Shown: positions 6,445 to 14,182 of the stretch, piece after piece
Layout: every line of letters starts with the position of its first letter
Position numbering within the stretch: position 1 is the stretch's first letter
NCBI GenBank assembly: GCA_029865445.1
Contig: JAOUGY010000045.1
Span: 1-17,776, forward strand
DNA length: 17,776 bases
Source: Acidimicrobiia bacterium
Lineage (GTDB): Bacteria; Actinomycetota; Acidimicrobiia; Spongiisociales; ZC4RG35
Direction of reading: 5' to 3'
Notes under the pieces: generated by a model
The model's database searches: none
What the model saw: only the letters and a program-made list of their open reading frames with translations
Told to the model about the DNA's origin: nothing
Made by a program: the position numbers and the translations under genes

Positions 6445-7655
6445 TGCTGGTCCTCGCCGAACACGTGCCCCAAACGGTCTCGTTTGGTGGCGAGGTAGTC
6501 GCGGTTGTGGTCGTTCGGTTCCACCACCAGAGGAACACGTTCGACAATCTCGAGTCCGTATCCCTCGATGCCCGCCCGCTTGGTCGGGTTGTTCGTGAGC
6601 AATCGCATCGATCGGACGCCGAGGTCGTAGAGGATCTGGGCTCCCATGCCGTAGTCGCGGCTGTCCACGGGGAGCCCGAGATCTTGGTTGGCCTGAACCG
6701 TGTCCCGGCCCTCGTCCTGGAGGTTGTAGGCCGCCAGCTTGTGGAAGAGCCCGATACCCCGCCCTTCGTGGCCCCGAATGTACAAAACCACGCCTCGACC
6801 CTCTCGCGCCACCATTGCCAGCGCCTGGTCAAGTTGGTTGCCACAGTCACAGCGAAGAGACCCGAACACGTCACCGGTGAGGCACTCGGAGTGGACACGC
6901 GTCAACACGTCCTCGCCGTCGCCGACGTCGCCCACCACAAACGCCACGTGTTCGCGTCCATCGAGGCGCGATCTGTAGCCGACGGCCCGGAACCAACCGT
7001 GAGCGGTGGGGATCCTCGATTCGACGACCCGCTCCACCAGCTTGCCCTCCATGGTTCTCCGGTGAGAGATGAGGTCGGCGATCGTTCCGATCAGCAGTCC
7101 ATGTTCCTTGGCAAATCGTTCGAGCTCCGGCAGTCGCGCAACGGTGCCGTCGTCGTTCATGATCTCCGACAGGACGCCGGCGGGGTAACGACCAGAGAGC
7201 CGGGCGAGGTCGACGGCGGCCTCGGTGTGACCCGCACGCTTGAGCACGCCACCGGGATCGGCGCGCAACGGGAAGATGTGTCCGGGACGGTCGAGATCCC
7301 CAGGCTTGGAGTCCGAATTGATCGCAACCTTGACGGTGCGGGTGCGATCCGCAGCAGAGATCCCGGTGGACACGCCTTCCCGGGCGTCGATCGACTGGGT
7401 GAAAGCGGTGTGGCGCCGGTCGGTGTTCACACGCACCATCTGCGGGAGTTGCAGCTGATCGAGCCGCTCCTCCGACATGGGGAGGCAGATGATCCCGCTC
7501 GTGTGGCGGATCATGAACGCCATCTGCTCCTCCGTGACGAGGTCGGCGGCCACGATGAGATCGCCCTCGTTCTCGCGATCGGCGTCATCGACCACGATCA
7601 CGACATCACCCCGGCCAAAGGCCGCAATCAGCTGCTCCGATGTGGCAAAGGTCAC
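6441..7655 (-). CDS. ribBA: Bifunctional 3,4-dihydroxy-2-butanone 4-phosphate synthase / GTP cyclohydrolase II
   Basis: This fusion enzyme supplies both precursors of riboflavin. The N-terminal RibB half (about 1-200) makes dihydroxybutanone phosphate from ribulose 5-phosphate; it has the acidic metal loop DDADRENEGD (23-32), HTSGIIC (51-57), RHTAFTQSIDAREGVSTG (81-98), GHIFPL (125-130) and SEIMNDDGTVAR (163-174). The C-terminal RibA half (about 205-404) opens GTP; it has zinc ligands C258, C269 and C271 in the SECLTGDVFGSLRCDCG stretch, GHEGRGIGL (295-303) and the catalytic DSRDYGMGAQIL segment (331-342). Both halves look complete. The GTG start overlaps the ribE stop as GTGA, and the stop overlaps the ribH start. 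Confidence 0.97.
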   Translation of the reverse strand: MTFATSEQLIAAFGRGDVVIVVDDADRENEGDLIVAADLVTEEQMAFMIRHTSGIICLPMSEERLDQLQLPQMVRVNTDRRHTAFTQSIDAREGVSTGISAADRTRTVKVAINSDSKPGDLDRPGHIFPLRADPGGVLKRAGHTEAAVDLARLSGRYPAGVLSEIMNDDGTVARLPELERFAKEHGLLIGTIADLISHRRTMEGKLVERVVESRIPTAHGWFRAVGYRSRLDGREHVAFVVGDVGDGEDVLTRVHSECLTGDVFGSLRCDCGNQLDQALAMVAREGRGVVLYIRGHEGRGIGLFHKLAAYNLQDEGRDTVQANQDLGLPVDSRDYGMGAQILYDLGVRSMRLLTNNPTKRAGIEGYGLEIVERVPLVVEPNDHNRDYLATKRDRLGHVFGEDQQ

Positions 7656-8239
7656 CGGCTCATCTCCATCAGACGTTCGACGTACTTGGCGAGGATATCG
7701 GTCTCGACGTTCACCCGGTCGCCAGGCGCCAGCGCCCCGAGGGTGGTGACCTCCAGGGTATGCGGGATGAGGGCGATCTCGATGTCGCCGGCCGTCACCG
7801 CCGCGACGGTGAGGCTCACTCCCTGAATGGTGACAGAACCTTTCTCCACCACGTACTTCAGCAGGTCCGAGGTGAGTTCGATTCCAAGGCGCCGGCCATT
7901 CCCCTCCTCCCGCAGGGACGAGATCACGCCGACTCCGTCGACGTGGCCCTGGACGATGTGTCCGTCGAACCGGCCGGCGGCGGCCATGGCCCGCTCGAGG
8001 TTCACCTCCGACCCGACCGCAAGGTCGCCGAGAGCGGTCCTGGCGATCGTTTCGGGGACCATCTGGACGGCGCAGGAGTTTCCGGTCACCTCGACGGCCG
8101 TCAGGCAGGTTCCGTTCACAGCGATGGAGTCGCCCACGGCAAGGCCGACGACGGTCTCGGGGGCCTCTATGACGAGTCGCGCCCCGCCCTCGGCGAGGTG
8201 GGTGATCCGACCTACCTCTTCGACGATGCCTGTGAACAT
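7652..8239 (-). CDS. ribE: Riboflavin synthase alpha chain
   Basis: The enzyme dismutates two molecules of 6,7-dimethyl-8-ribityllumazine into riboflavin plus the aminopyrimidine that RibH reuses. The 195-residue protein contains two lumazine-binding barrels. The first starts with the invariant MFTGIVEEVG and includes DSIAVNGTCLTA and VPETIARTALG. The second starts near DGHIVQGHVDGVG and includes GVSLTVAAV and ALIPHTLEVTTLG. The frame is open upstream to 8335, but ATG at 8239 gives the canonical N-terminus and falls 19 bases after the ribD stop; the longer form would overlap ribD with unrelated sequence. Its stop overlaps the ribBA start. Some annotation schemes call this gene ribC. Confidence 0.96.
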   Translation of the reverse strand: MFTGIVEEVGRITHLAEGGARLVIEAPETVVGLAVGDSIAVNGTCLTAVEVTGNSCAVQMVPETIARTALGDLAVGSEVNLERAMAAAGRFDGHIVQGHVDGVGVISSLREEGNGRRLGIELTSDLLKYVVEKGSVTIQGVSLTVAAVTAGDIEIALIPHTLEVTTLGALAPGDRVNVETDILAKYVERLMEMSR

Positions 8240-8258
8240 CGACACAGGGTACCGCGGG

Positions 8259-9305
8259 TCAGGTGGAGGGGATCCAGTCGATCCGAAGATCCGGGCCCAA
8301 CCGGACCAGCCGGGTGATCTCGATCCGGCGACCATCGGCGAGCGTAGCGAACGGATGGTCGAACACGCCTCTTCCGATCCCGCCCGCGATCATCGCCCCC
8401 AGGTACCAGATCCCGGCGTCGATGAGACCACCATCCCACAACGAGCCGGAGATGCCGGCTCCGCCCTCGACCAGGATGTCGAACAGACCTAGGTCGGCGA
8501 GCGACGTCAGACCGGCTTCCAGATCGACTCGACCGCCAGAACCTGCGACCACCAACTCGCCCGGCACCGGCAGCGGTCCGGGGGCAATGACCACCGGATC
8601 CCGTTCCCAGATCCTGGATGTGGCGGGCAGCGGCCGCGACCCCGCGACGATGACCGGCCGCGGCTGTGGGCCGGAGAAATCGGGGAGCCGCACGTCGAGC
8701 AGGGGGTCGTCGGTGAGAAGTGTGCCGGCCCCGATCAAAACGGCATCAACCGACGCCCGAAGCTCGTGGACGTCCCGTCTCGCCTCTTCGCCCGTGATCC
8801 ACTGCGAGGTCCCGTCCACTGCGGCGATCTGACCGTCGAGGGTCGAAGCCGTTTTGTGCACGACGCGCGCTCGCCCGGTTCTCCTGTGATGGAAATACCC
8901 GGGATCGGCAGCTTCGATCTCCCCGGCCAGGAAGCCCACCTCGACGGTGACGCCGGCCTGTCGGAGCGCTTCCACCCCCTTTCCCGACACTCGAACGTCG
9001 GGGTCTTCGGCACCGACCACCACCCGGTCGATTCCCGCTTCGATGATCGCCGCCACGCAAGGAGGGGTCCGGCCGTGGTGGGCACACGGCTCGAGTGTGA
9101 CGAACATCGTGGCTCCCTCGGCCCTGGACCCGGCGCCCTGGAGAGCCAGGGGTTCGGCGTGCGGGTCACCGGCCCGGCGATGCGCTCCCTCACCGACGAT
9201 CTGGCCACCGTCGACGACCACGGCTCCAACCCGCGGATTGGGATGGGGGCGGAATCGTTGTGCGAGCTCGAGCGCCCGTCGCATCGACTCCTCGGGCGTA
9301 GCCAT
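8259..9305 (-). CDS. ribD: Bifunctional riboflavin deaminase/reductase RibD
   Basis: RibD deaminates and then reduces the pyrimidine intermediate released by GTP cyclohydrolase II. The N-terminal cytidine-deaminase-like domain (about 1-145) has the zinc site H49-A50-E51 and C74/C83 in LEPCAHHGRTPPC. The C-terminal NADPH-dependent reductase domain (about 145-348) has HKTASTLDGQIAAVDGTSQW, then SVDAVLIGAGTLLTDDP and the late VEGGAGISGSLW segment. Length 348 is normal. ATG at 9305 is preceded by AGGGAG and lies 5 bases after the stop of the response-regulator gene. That gap leaves no space for a local FMN riboswitch. Confidence 0.96.
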   Translation of the reverse strand: MATPEESMRRALELAQRFRPHPNPRVGAVVVDGGQIVGEGAHRRAGDPHAEPLALQGAGSRAEGATMFVTLEPCAHHGRTPPCVAAIIEAGIDRVVVGAEDPDVRVSGKGVEALRQAGVTVEVGFLAGEIEAADPGYFHHRRTGRARVVHKTASTLDGQIAAVDGTSQWITGEEARRDVHELRASVDAVLIGAGTLLTDDPLLDVRLPDFSGPQPRPVIVAGSRPLPATSRIWERDPVVIAPGPLPVPGELVVAGSGGRVDLEAGLTSLADLGLFDILVEGGAGISGSLWDGGLIDAGIWYLGAMIAGGIGRGVFDHPFATLADGRRIEITRLVRLGPDLRIDWIPST

Positions 9306-9310
9306 GCTCC

Positions 9311-10240
9311 CTACGACGAGCGACGGTCGACGCGGTACGCCGATCCGTGCTGCTTCTTGGCGAATTCCTTCATCTCAACGGCGATCGCCGATGCCTCCCA
9401 CTGGGAGGCGATCGGACGACCGACATTCGTGACCACGCCCATCGACATGGACACGACCGGAAAGGCAAATCGTTCTCCCCTCCGGTCCACCACCTCGATG
9501 TACCCCCGGAGGGCATCTGCGGTGTCATAGAAGTCGAGAATGCCGTCGTCGAACCGTTCGATGACGGATTTGCAGTAGGCGTCGGCGAGGTGACCGTCGA
9601 CGACCGCGACGAAGTCGTCGCCTCCGATGTGTCCGACGAAGGCATCGGTGTCGCCGATGTCCTCGGCGGCCTGCTGCAGGACCTCCGCCGAGTACTTGAT
9701 GACCTGATCACCGCGCATGAACCCGTAGTGATCGTTGAATGCCTTGAAGTTGTCGAGGTCGCAGTACACCAGGGCGAACGGCGCAGCCACCTGGATCCTG
9801 TCCTCGATCTCCTGTCCGATCCGGAAGTTGCCGGGAAGCCCGGTCAGGGGCGAGGTGTCTCGAGCCGTCTTGGCCCGTCTGAGGACTGCCTTCACCCGGG
9901 CGGCCATCTCGACGACGTCGAACGGCTTCGTGATGTAGTCGTCGGCGCCGAGTTCGAGTCCCTTCACGCGATCCTCGGTGAGTCCACGAGCCGTCAGCAG
10001 CACGATCGACGTCGAAGCGAGCGCGGGGTGTGACCTCATCTTCTTGAGAGCGGTGAGTCCGTCCATCCTCGGCATCATGATGTCGAGGAGAACGAGATCG
10101 GGCGGCGTCTCGATCGCTTTGTCGAGCGCTTCTTGACCGTCTCCCGCGGTCATGACCGAAAATCCTTCGATTTCGAGGTTGACGCGGATGACCCGGACGA
10201 TGTCTTCGTCGTCGTCCACGACCAGAATGTTGTCAGACAC
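9311..10240 (-). CDS. Response regulator with GGDEF-like (GGDDF) output domain
   Basis: This is a cytoplasmic signalling protein of 309 residues. The receiver domain (about 3-122) is complete: acidic pocket D9-D10-D11, phosphoacceptor D53 in LVLLDIMMPRMDG, T83 and K105 in the DDYITKPFD segment. The output domain (about 128-305) follows the diguanylate-cyclase pattern: SPLTGLPGNFRI (130-141), YCDLDNFKAFNDHYGFMRGD (159-178), HIGGDDF (204-210) and VSMSMGVVT (263-271). The active-site loop is GGDDF rather than GGDEF or GGEEF, and the inhibitory RxxD upstream has lost its arginine (GDTD, 197-200). It may make cyclic di-GMP weakly or only sense or bind a nucleotide. No partner kinase is nearby. The GTG start overlaps the rpe stop by 8 bases, so it is translated with the housekeeping genes. 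Confidence 0.9.
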   Translation of the reverse strand: MSDNILVVDDDEDIVRVIRVNLEIEGFSVMTAGDGQEALDKAIETPPDLVLLDIMMPRMDGLTALKKMRSHPALASTSIVLLTARGLTEDRVKGLELGADDYITKPFDVVEMAARVKAVLRRAKTARDTSPLTGLPGNFRIGQEIEDRIQVAAPFALVYCDLDNFKAFNDHYGFMRGDQVIKYSAEVLQQAAEDIGDTDAFVGHIGGDDFVAVVDGHLADAYCKSVIERFDDGILDFYDTADALRGYIEVVDRRGERFAFPVVSMSMGVVTNVGRPIASQWEASAIAVEMKEFAKKQHGSAYRVDRRSS

Positions 10241-10901
10241 CGGTCACTCCCTCGATCACTGCCCGCAGCTCGGCGACGGCCAGAGCCGGATCGTCGGCGC
10301 CGAACACCGCCGTGCCCGCCACGAACACGTTGGCTCCGGCGTCTCTCGCCGACGGCGCGGTCTTGTCACTGATGCCGCCATCTATCTGGATATCGGTGGT
10401 CAACCCGTGCGAGTCAACCCATTTCCTGGCCGCCTCGACTTTGTGGAGAACCTCGGGCATGAAGGCCTGACCGCCGAATCCGGGATGAACGGACATGACG
10501 AGCACCAAGTCGCAGAGTTCGACGAATGGCTCGACCGCCGCCCACGGCGTCGGAGGAGACACGACCACGCCGAACGACAGTCCCAGGGCCCTCGCCGCCG
10601 ACGCAGCCCGGGTGGGGTCGGCGACAGCCTCGACATGCATGGTGACGAGATCCACTCCGGCTTCTGCGAGTTCGGCCAGGTAGGTGGTCGGGTTCGAGGT
10701 CATGATGTGGCAGTCGAACGTCAGGTCGGTGAGATCTCGCAGAGCCGCGATCACCGGTATCCCGAATGAGATGTTGGGGACGAAATGGCCGTCCATGACG
10801 TCGAGATGAAGCATGTCGGCGACTCCGTCGACCGCCGAGACCTGGTCCCCGAGACGGGCGAAGTCGGCGGCCAGTAGAGAGGGGGCGATCTTGTACCGCA
10901 C
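10233..10901 (-). CDS. rpe: Ribulose-phosphate 3-epimerase
   Basis: Rpe interconverts ribulose 5-phosphate and xylulose 5-phosphate in the pentose phosphate pathway. The 222-residue TIM barrel has IAPSLLAADFARL (5-17), the metal ligands H32 and D34 in LHLDVMDGHFVPN (31-43), H65 in FDCHIM, VMSVHPGFGGQ (136-146) and the catalytic D174 in IQIDGGIS. The GTG start at 10901 lies 9 bases after the fmt stop. Its substrate ribulose 5-phosphate is also used by RibBA nearby, a plausible reason for the clustering. In many actinobacteria rsmB lies between fmt and rpe; it is absent here. Confidence 0.97.
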   Translation of the reverse strand: MRYKIAPSLLAADFARLGDQVSAVDGVADMLHLDVMDGHFVPNISFGIPVIAALRDLTDLTFDCHIMTSNPTTYLAELAEAGVDLVTMHVEAVADPTRAASAARALGLSFGVVVSPPTPWAAVEPFVELCDLVLVMSVHPGFGGQAFMPEVLHKVEAARKWVDSHGLTTDIQIDGGISDKTAPSARDAGANVFVAGTAVFGADDPALAVAELRAVIEGVTGV

Positions 10902-10910
10902 GTTCGAAGT

Positions 10911-11831
10911 CTATCGACTCGTCTCGAAACCGGGTTCCGCCGACCGCAGCCCCCGGTACCACGCTGCGGCGTCCATTTCGGCTCGACCCGGTGGCTGGAT
11001 GCGGAGGATCTCGATGCGACCGTCTCCAGTGCCCACATAGACCCCATCGTCGGCTGCGATAGACCCGGCGATGGCAGTCCCGCCGGCCGGCACCGCGGCC
11101 AGGATCTTGTGGGGTTCACCCGAATACACAGCGGTTGCGCCGGGCTTCGGGGCCAGTCCTCGAACGTGGGCGAGGCACCGCCAGGTGGGCCAACGCCAGT
11201 CGATCGGGCGGTCGCCTGGGGTGATCTTCGGGGCGGTCGTCGCCCCCGCGGGCTGGGGCGTGGCCACTACACGACCCGCCAGGAAAGGCTCGAGCACGGA
11301 GGTCATGAGGTGCGCGCCGGCCGTGGCCAGACGCCAACCGACCGATCCCGCCGTTTCCATCTGGCCGACCGCCGTCGAGGTGGTGGCGATCACGGGACCC
11401 GTGTCGAGACCTTCGTCCAGCACCATGACGCTGACCCCTACCCGTGAGTCACCCGCCATGAGTGCTCGCTGTACCGGTGCCGCCCCCCGCCACCGCGGGA
11501 GAATCGAGAAATGGATGTTGAGGAAGCCCCGAGCCGGTACCGCCAGCGCCTCGGGCCGGATGAGCATTCCGTACGCCACAAGAACCGCGGCATCGAAACG
11601 GCCGTGAGCGGACAATGCCGCGGCGACCTCCACCGACCGATCCGGCTGGGCGACGGGGATGCCCAACTCGACGGCACGCTGTTTCACCGGAGGTGGAACG
11701 GGAGTCAGCGATCTCCCGGCGGGACGGTCGGGCTGGGTCACTACCAGGGCCACCTCCGCCACGTCGGTGAGGGCGTCCAAAGCGGGGATGGCGAGATCAG
11801 GAGTCCCGAGAAAGGCGACCCGGACGGTCAT
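10911..11831 (-). CDS. fmt: Methionyl-tRNA formyltransferase
   Basis: Fmt formylates initiator Met-tRNA using 10-formyl-tetrahydrofolate. The N-terminal catalytic Rossmann domain begins VRVAFLGTPDLAIPALDAL and contains VVTQPDRPAGR (30-40), the catalytic triad N105, H107 and D143 (LNIHFSILPRWRGAAPVQ and DEGLDTGPVI), and the ALMAGD segment. A C-terminal OB-like tRNA-binding domain (from about residue 205, PKITPGDRPIDW) completes the normal 306-residue protein. HxSLLP reads HFSILP, a mild change. The ATG overlaps the def stop as ATGA, pairing formylation with deformylation. Confidence 0.97.
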   Translation of the reverse strand: MTVRVAFLGTPDLAIPALDALTDVAEVALVVTQPDRPAGRSLTPVPPPVKQRAVELGIPVAQPDRSVEVAAALSAHGRFDAAVLVAYGMLIRPEALAVPARGFLNIHFSILPRWRGAAPVQRALMAGDSRVGVSVMVLDEGLDTGPVIATTSTAVGQMETAGSVGWRLATAGAHLMTSVLEPFLAGRVVATPQPAGATTAPKITPGDRPIDWRWPTWRCLAHVRGLAPKPGATAVYSGEPHKILAAVPAGGTAIAGSIAADDGVYVGTGDGRIEILRIQPPGRAEMDAAAWYRGLRSAEPGFETSR

Positions 11832-12340
11832 TCACCCAGGTCCAACAACCCCAGCGCCTGGTTCCGTAGGTCCCTCAATGCCCGCTTTCTGATGCCTGGC
11901 TCCAGCCGTTCCAAAAGGAGAGTCCCATCGAGGTGATCGAGTTCGTGTTGGAGGACGCGTCCCATGAGGCCTTCGCCCGAGTACTCGACCTCCTCACCGT
12001 CGAGATTCAGGCCGCGGGCCCGGGCGAACTCGGGTCTCGTGATCTCCCAGTAGAAACCGGGGACCGACAAGCAGCCTTCGTCGTAGGCCAGCTCCCCGGA
12101 GGTCTCGACGATCTCACCGTTGATGAGCACCTGTGCTCCGTTCCCGTCGTTGGCGTCGAAGACGCAGATGCGTCGGGACACACCGACCTGGGTGGCCGCA
12201 AGCCCGACGCCGGGTGCGTCGTACATCGTCTCGATCATGTCGGAGACCAGCTTGCGAACCCCGTCGTCGATGTCGGCGATCGGGGCGGTCCGCATTCTGA
12301 GCACGGGATCACCAAATGTGCGGATCGGAAGAATCGCCAT
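11828..12340 (-). CDS. def: Peptide deformylase
   Basis: Def removes the formyl group from the N-terminal methionine of new proteins. All three family motifs are present in 170 residues: GVGLAATQ (44-51), EGCLSVP (88-94) with metal ligand C90, and QHELDHLDG (131-139) with H132, catalytic E133 and H136. The ATG at 12340 gives the standard MAILPIRTFGDPVLR N-terminus. No Shine-Dalgarno sequence is visible in the 20 bases before it, unlike most neighbours; the mRNA may be leaderless there or rely on coupling. It is followed by fmt with an ATGA overlap. Confidence 0.97.
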   Translation of the reverse strand: MAILPIRTFGDPVLRMRTAPIADIDDGVRKLVSDMIETMYDAPGVGLAATQVGVSRRICVFDANDGNGAQVLINGEIVETSGELAYDEGCLSVPGFYWEITRPEFARARGLNLDGEEVEYSGEGLMGRVLQHELDHLDGTLLLERLEPGIRKRALRDLRNQALGLLDLGE

Positions 12341-12391
12341 GGCGGCGGCAAAGGTACCAGGTATGGCCGTGGTGAGAGGTATGGACGACGA
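12341..12391 (-). other. Short priA-def gap with an 18-base-spaced repeat
   Basis: The 51-base gap contains CCATACCT twice on the minus strand (12384-12377 and 12366-12359), 18 bases apart start to start. No clear -35/-10 pair or Shine-Dalgarno sequence is seen. The repeat could be a small regulator site or chance. Confidence 0.3.
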
Positions 12392-14182
12392 TCAGAGCTC
12401 GATCGGATCGACGTCGATGCGAACGGTGGCACCCGAGTCGCGGGCCCGCTGCACGACGGCTCGGAGCTGGCGTTTGGTTTGAGTCAGATCTTGGCCCTGG
12501 ATGAGCCAGCGCGTCCCGTGCCGGGAAGGAGCCGGCCCCATGACCTCAGCCGCCCCGATGAGGGTCCGCACCTGAGCATCGAATCCGGCGGTGTCTCCAT
12601 CCCTGATCTCGATCAGGACGATCGACGAGAACGGGGGGTAGCCGAGGCCGCGGCGGACTTCGAGCTCGGCCGCATGGAAGGCGCCCGGATCTCCCCTTCT
12701 CAGCGAAGCGATGACGCGATGCTCCGGGTCACTCGTCTGCACGAGCAGGCGCCTTCCAGAGCCTCTCGCGACCTTGCTCGCGAGCCGGGTTCCGATCCGA
12801 AATGCCTCCTCGGTGGCCCGATAATCCACACCGAACATGAGGCCGTCCATGTCGACCATCACCACCAGATCTCGACTCTCGAGCGTCGTCAGATCGCGTT
12901 CGGTGCCCACCTGGATCGAGTCCTCGCTCGGGTACTCCCCCACGCCCGTCTCGAATCGGCGGATCTCGTCGACGAGCCGCCCGACTCCAGCCCCCAGCGG
13001 CTCGAAGCGGCCACCACCGCACGACGCGCATGGTCCGAGTGCAGCGCCACAGCGCCTGCAATCAGGCTGCGGGTCCGGCCGGGAACCACAACCGGGACAG
13101 GTCCGCAATGTTCGACACTTCACACAGCGCGAGGCCGCGCTGTACCCACGCCGGTGAGCGAACACGAACGCCCGGCCGCCGGCCCGCACACAGGCGCGCA
13201 ATGCCTGTTTCGCCCGGTCCGTGAGGAGCCCACCACCGGGGGGCTCTTCTCTCCGGTCGACCACCTCCACCAGCGGCCAGATTCGGCCGGCGCCGCGGAG
13301 GAGCTCCGGTGCGCGTGCCACGAGCTCCAGGGATGGCGCCGGACCTCCGAAGAGTGCGGGCACGACCGACGTGGCAGCACGACGGAGCAACAGCTCGCGA
13401 GCATGGACGGTCGGGGTCTGTCGATCCTTCATCGCACGCCGGCTCTCTTCAACGGCGGCGACCGCACCAAGTCCGGACACCGGCCACATGGCAACTCGGG
13501 GCGTTCCGACGACCACCCCGCCCCGGTGCGCGGCCACAGACCAGGCGTCGGTGACCTCGGCATCGTTCATCTCGTGATCTACTGCGATCACACCTTCTTC
13601 GCCGAGACCGGAAGCGATCCGTTGCACCTCTTCTCCGGTGGGTACCACGACGAGCAGGGACTTGCCTTCGCGGCGGAGCGCACGCCCCACGGGACCGATC
13701 CACGAATGGGCTGGTTGGGCGTCCAGCCAAACCGTCGTCCGGTGCGCGTGACGGAGGATCACGTCGACGAGTGGATGCGACGCCTCCCCCGGCTCGCCAA
13801 CCGAGGGCCGTGATGACTTCCGGGGCACGTTGGGCGGAGCACAGCGTCCCAGCATGACCGACAAGGGTGCGACGTAGTAGCCGGCGGCCCAGCGCATCAC
13901 TTCGAGCGTCGCCTGGTCGAACACCGGTGCCGATCCCGAGATCGACGCTATCGGCTTCAATCCGGTGGGGTCGCCATCGTCGACATCGACAACGAACCCG
14001 CCTACCCGCCTGCCCCCGAGGGGTACCCGCACCATCGATCCGAGCCCAATCTTGGCTGCGAGGCGCTCTGGCACCGCGTATCGGAAACCGTCGTCGACTG
14101 CGAAGGTCGGTACTGCGGGAACGACCCGGGCTATCAGTCGAACACCGAGGCCAGCAGCGCCGCCTGGTCCGTCCGTTCCCAC
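12392..14182 (-). CDS. priA: Primosomal protein N' (PriA), actinobacterial form without helicase motifs
   Basis: PriA normally recognises stalled replication forks and reloads the replisome. The 596-residue product has the N-terminal DNA-binding domain (ARVVPAVPTFAVDDGFRYAVP to about residue 115) and eight zinc-ligand cysteines at 353, 356, 362, 365, 375, 378, 385 and 388, flanked by FAHRRGYSAA and RFEPLGAGVGRL as in the family. The C-terminal domain has GYPPFSSIVLIEI. The Walker A position (about 150-165) reads TTVWLDAQPAHSWIG with no GxGKT, and the DEEH box reads VEES (244-247), so ATP-driven helicase activity is not expected. This is the known actinobacterial variant. The start is uncertain: GTG at 14182 overlaps metK by 49 bases, but no other common start codon precedes the conserved N-terminus. 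Confidence 0.9.
   Translation of the reverse strand: MGTDGPGGAAGLGVRLIARVVPAVPTFAVDDGFRYAVPERLAAKIGLGSMVRVPLGGRRVGGFVVDVDDGDPTGLKPIASISGSAPVFDQATLEVMRWAAGYYVAPLSVMLGRCAPPNVPRKSSRPSVGEPGEASHPLVDVILRHAHRTTVWLDAQPAHSWIGPVGRALRREGKSLLVVVPTGEEVQRIASGLGEEGVIAVDHEMNDAEVTDAWSVAAHRGGVVVGTPRVAMWPVSGLGAVAAVEESRRAMKDRQTPTVHARELLLRRAATSVVPALFGGPAPSLELVARAPELLRGAGRIWPLVEVVDRREEPPGGGLLTDRAKQALRACVRAGGRAFVFAHRRGYSAASRCVKCRTLRTCPGCGSRPDPQPDCRRCGAALGPCASCGGGRFEPLGAGVGRLVDEIRRFETGVGEYPSEDSIQVGTERDLTTLESRDLVVMVDMDGLMFGVDYRATEEAFRIGTRLASKVARGSGRRLLVQTSDPEHRVIASLRRGDPGAFHAAELEVRRGLGYPPFSSIVLIEIRDGDTAGFDAQVRTLIGAAEVMGPAPSRHGTRWLIQGQDLTQTKRQLRAVVQRARDSGATVRIDVDPIEL

Noticed and set aside
8240..8335. N-terminal extension of ribE to 8335
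   Set aside because: It overlaps ribD and precedes the invariant MFTGIVE start of riboflavin synthase.
9300..9320. FMN riboswitch before ribD
   Set aside because: Only five non-coding bases exist there and no conserved FMN aptamer pattern was seen.
11933..13813. Long plus-strand open frame (626 codons) opposite def and priA
   Set aside because: It is antisense to two clearly recognised genes, has no family motifs, is rich in His, Arg, Asp and Gly as expected from a GC-rich reverse frame, and has no supporting ribosome site.
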